A stretch of 64,000 nt of DNA, from positions 5,810 to 69,809 of the forward strand of contig JBATSB010000084.1 in NCBI GenBank assembly GCA_049293015.1. Direction: 5' to 3'. Below the pieces are notes generated by a model that saw nothing but the letters and a program-made list of their open reading frames with translations, was not told the origin of the DNA and ran no database searches. The number at the start of each line of letters is the position of its first letter. Positions within the stretch are counted from its first letter, which is position 1. Below are positions 62,264-64,000 of the stretch, one piece after another. Source of the DNA: UBA2330 sp049293015. Its GTDB lineage: Bacteria > Bacteroidota > Ignavibacteria > Tepidaquicellales > Tepidaquicellaceae. Both the position numbers and the translations under genes were made by a program.

Positions 62264-62285
62264 GAGTCTCGTCGATTCCGCAAAA
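62264..62285 (+). repeat. Copy of the tRNA-Asp 3' end (candidate att site)
   Basis: 22 bp identical to the 3' end of the tRNA-Asp gene at 42643..42664 (GAGTCTCGTCGATTCCGC plus AAAA), in the same orientation, 19.6 kb away. There is no tRNA structure around it. Such a repeat is what integration of a mobile island at the tRNA 3' end leaves behind. Confidence 0.8.
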
Positions 62286-62411
62286 TGTTCTTTATGTGTA
62301 ACTGCTTAAAGGATTATAATTTTATTAATGATATTGTATTTTGGAATCAATTCTGACCTAATAAAATAATCAAAAAAAAAACATGAATGAGTTACAAGAT
62401 AGGAAAGTTGA

Positions 62412-62579
62412 ACCATTGCGGATCCTGGTATTCTTCGTTTCTCTACGAAAAGATTTGAAGATAATATAAAAGCATTCATGAGTCTTGTAGAAGCAGCAAA
62501 ACATTATCCGTGTATTAAAAAAGCTTGGGTTGAATTTCTGGGAGAAAAAACTGATCACGTGACAGAAAGAATCGAGTAA
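62412..62579 (+). pseudogene. Decayed reading frame, unknown
   Basis: A 55-codon open stretch (RFSTKRFEDNIKAFMSLVEA, then KKAWVEFLGEKTDHVTERIE) runs from a stop at 62409 to a stop at 62577. It has no plausible start except an internal ATG giving 33 residues. Upstream, a different frame has ATG at 62382 but ends soon. The pattern suggests a frameshifted remnant. The family is not recognised. Confidence 0.4.
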
Positions 62580-62618
62580 TGTAAAATTCAAGATGTATGC
62601 TTGAATCAAAGAAAATTG

Positions 62619-62885
62619 AACGTCGATGGAAATGAATTGAACGTCGATGGAAAAGAAGTGAACATCAATCGAAATGTCGGGAACGTCAATCGAAAAGATG
62701 GGAACGCCAATCGAAACAAAGTGATCGTCAATCGAAACGATGGGAACGTCAATCGAAACGATGGGAACATCAATCGAAAAGATGGGAACGCCAATCGAAA
62801 CAACGGGAACGTCGATCGAAATGGGGTGAACGTCAATCGAAGCCAAGTGAACGTCAATCAAAATGAAATAAACGTCGATCGATAA
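62619..62885. repeat. 21-bp minisatellite, 12.7 units
   Basis: Units of consensus AACGTCAATCGAAANGATGGG repeat 12 times with substitutions and no length change, then a partial unit ends in TAA. Because 21 is a multiple of three, one plus-strand frame stays open as a 7-residue repeat (N-V-N-R-x-x-G), starting at a TTG at 62601. Both reverse frames are also open. Coding status is undecided. Confidence 0.9.
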
Positions 62886-63246
62886 AGTCAGAAGGAAAGA
62901 CTTGTGAAAAGTTTTGACCTTGTGAAATGAATTATGAAGAACTTAATAACATTGACATAAAACAATATTATAAATAATTTGGATTGGAAGAAAATATCGT
63001 AGCTACGCTACTTAATAAATTTTACAAAATATTTTCTACAAAGAAGAAACCGCTAACGCGGTTAAACGAATGCACTTTAAAATTATTGAACCTAAGGTAA
63101 ATTAACAAAATGTCTGATTTTTAATTTGTTTTAAGCCTCAGATGTATGGGTAGAAACATGAAAACCCGTAGGGGTGAAATCTTTGTAACAATAGTCAATG
63201 CTGACATTATAACCCCGTAGGGGTGAAATCTAATCCGGTTATCATT
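62886..63246. other. REP-like flank upstream of transposase
   Basis: It contains a roughly 150-bp block (62990..63143) with hairpins GTAGCTACGCTAC and ACCGCTAACGCGGT. These recur downstream at 63846. Two copies of CCCGTAGGGGTGAAATCT follow (63165..63182 and 63214..63231). No reading frame. Confidence 0.75.
62990..63143. repeat. Left direct repeat flanking the transposase
   Basis: About 150 bp that align with 63846..64000 (the right copy continues past the window). Shared text includes GAAAATATCG, AGCTACGCT, ATTTTCTACAAAG, GAAACCGCTAACGCGG and CACTTTAAAATTATTGAACC. Each holds two small palindromes, as in BIME-type REP arrays. Confidence 0.85.
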
Positions 63247-63708
63247 ATGGCAAATACTTATACACAATTATATGTTCAAATTATTTTTGCGGTTAAACAC
63301 AGGGAAAATTTGATACGTGAAAAGAATCGTATTGAAATAGAAAAATATATTTGCGGAATTGTTAAAAATAATAAATCTAAACCACTTGCAATATTTTGCA
63401 ATCCGGATCATATTCATATCTTATTAGGATTGCATCCAACTATAGCGATATCGGATATTACAAGAGATATTAAAGCAAGTTCATCAAAATTAATAAATGA
63501 AAAGAAATGGTTGTCAGGTAAATTCAATTGGCAGGATGGATATGGGGCATTTACATATTCTAAATCCCAATTGAATAATGTCATAAAATACATTTTGAAT
63601 CAACCAGATCATCATAGAAAAAAAACATTTAAAGAAGAATATTTTTCATTTTTAAAGGCATTTGAAATTGAATATGATGAAAAATATTTATTTGAATGGT
63701 ATGAATAG
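63247..63708 (+). CDS. REP-associated tyrosine transposase (IS200/TnpA-like)
   Basis: 153 residues from ATG 63247. A GTG at 63223 would place the start inside a repeat, so ATG is preferred. It is a Y1-type HUH transposase: YTQLYVQIIFAVKHRENLI at the start, the metal-binding HUH-type motif NPDHIHILLGLHP, KINEKKW..GKFNWQDGYGAFTYSKSQ with the probable catalytic Tyr in GAFTYS, and the helix QLNNVIKYILNQPDHH. It cuts and joins single-stranded DNA at small hairpins. REP-like hairpin repeats on both sides fit a RAYT, which moves or spreads such repeats. Confidence 0.9.
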   Translation: MANTYTQLYVQIIFAVKHRENLIREKNRIEIEKYICGIVKNNKSKPLAIFCNPDHIHILLGLHPTIAISDITRDIKASSSKLINEKKWLSGKFNWQDGYGAFTYSKSQLNNVIKYILNQPDHHRKKTFKEEYFSFLKAFEIEYDEKYLFEWYE

Positions 63709-63944
63709 AAAATATCGCAGCTAATATTATACAAAGCTGAAACCGCTAACGAAGTTAAACAAAGGCATTTTAAAATTATTTTGTTTGATCAATCGAATTA
63801 TCTTCAAAATATGATGAAAAAATATTTATTTGAATGGTATGAATAGAAAATATCGCAGCTACGCTGCTTAAAAAATTCGACAAAATATTTTCTACAAAGA
63901 TGAAACCGCTAACGCGGTAAAACAAAGGCACTTTAAAATTATTG
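63670..63944 (+). repeat. 138-bp tandem duplication of transposase end plus repeats
   Basis: The last 12 codons of the transposase and the following GAAAATATCGCAGCT repeat block occur at 63673 and again 138 bp further (stop codons at 63706 and 63844). The first copy has lost part of the hairpin (63715..63750). The second fragment, from 63811 to 63846, cannot be a gene. Confidence 0.8.
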
Positions 63945-64000
63945 AACCGTCGGTAAATTAACAAAAGCTAACTTTCAATTTGTTTTGAGCTGCTGATGAG
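63846..64000. repeat. Right direct repeat flanking the transposase
   Basis: Counterpart of 62990..63143 with hairpins GCAGCTACGCTGC and ACCGCTAACGCGGT. The stem bases of the first hairpin have changed in both arms relative to the left copy (GTAGC/GCTAC to GCAGC/GCTGC), that is, a compensatory change that preserves pairing. Confidence 0.85.

Noticed and set aside
62370..62861. Long reverse-strand frames across the 21-bp minisatellite
   Set aside because: All phases of the repeat lack stops, so both antisense frames are open by chance. Composition is extreme (SIDVP or FPSFRLT repeats), with no domain.
62601..62885. Diversity-generating variable region in the N-rich repeat
   Set aside because: AAC/AAT codons suggested adenine-directed mutation, but there is no reverse transcriptase, no template repeat, and the units vary at all base types.
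63223..63246. GTG start extending the transposase
   Set aside because: It lies within the CCCCGTAGGGGTGAAATC repeat; ATG at 63247 matches the usual family start.

Overview
The window looks like a chromosome segment from a bacterium of the Ignavibacteria/Kryptonia-Chlorobi side of the Bacteroidota-Chlorobi group. Three things suggest this. The DNA is strongly AT-rich. Several secreted proteins end in a type IX secretion (T9SS) sorting domain with the NYPNPFNP signature (16911..18215, 22545..24548, 40949..42031). Shine-Dalgarno sequences are weak. The assignment is an inference from protein style, not a search.

Left part (1..12217, minus strand): the start of a secreted protein, then a cluster of three paralogous giant signalling proteins, each a class III nucleotidyl-cyclase domain, a STAND/NB-ARC-type ATPase and a 40-residue TPR array. 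Two of them are preceded by arrays of a 7-bp repeat, and two carry an in-frame copy of a palindromic repeat. A small membrane protein and an NmrA-like NAD(P)-binding protein follow.

Suf region (12565..21600, plus strand): sufB-C-D-S-E, a SufT/DUF59-like gene and a flavin/[2Fe-2S] oxidoreductase. A match to the IscR type-1 operator core lies just upstream of sufB. The operon is interrupted twice: by a nonsense-mutated GxxExxY gene among repeats between sufB and sufC, and by a T9SS-secreted beta-propeller gene between sufD and sufS. A 639-bp tandem duplication follows the operon and has left two gene fragments.

Middle (22545..42438): a T9SS FG-GAP protein, two GNAT acetyltransferases, a decayed small-gene locus, an alpha/beta hydrolase, a nitrilase and a methyltransferase. 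Then come MsrB, a DUF2130 coiled-coil protein, Mfd, HPr, polyprenyl synthetase, a subtilase, an amidohydrolase, MsrA, an Omp28-like protein and DUF423. This is mostly ordinary chromosome.

Right part (42586..64000): a tRNA-Asp whose 3' end is repeated at 42747 and again at 62264, about 19.6 kb away. This is the signature expected of integration at a tRNA gene. The interval holds only minus-strand genes. They are four large secreted proteins in a probable operon (three share one N-terminal module, and one of those is fused to a probable outer-membrane barrel), a large propeller/FG-GAP/dockerin-like protein, a small unknown gene, and a LytS/LytTR-type two-component pair. Three direct repeats matching the LytTR operator, at exact 21-bp spacing, sit upstream of the small gene. 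I consider this regulated surface-protein island the best candidate for an undescribed system. Beyond it lie a decayed reading frame, a 21-bp minisatellite and a REP-associated (IS200-like) transposase embedded in its repeats.
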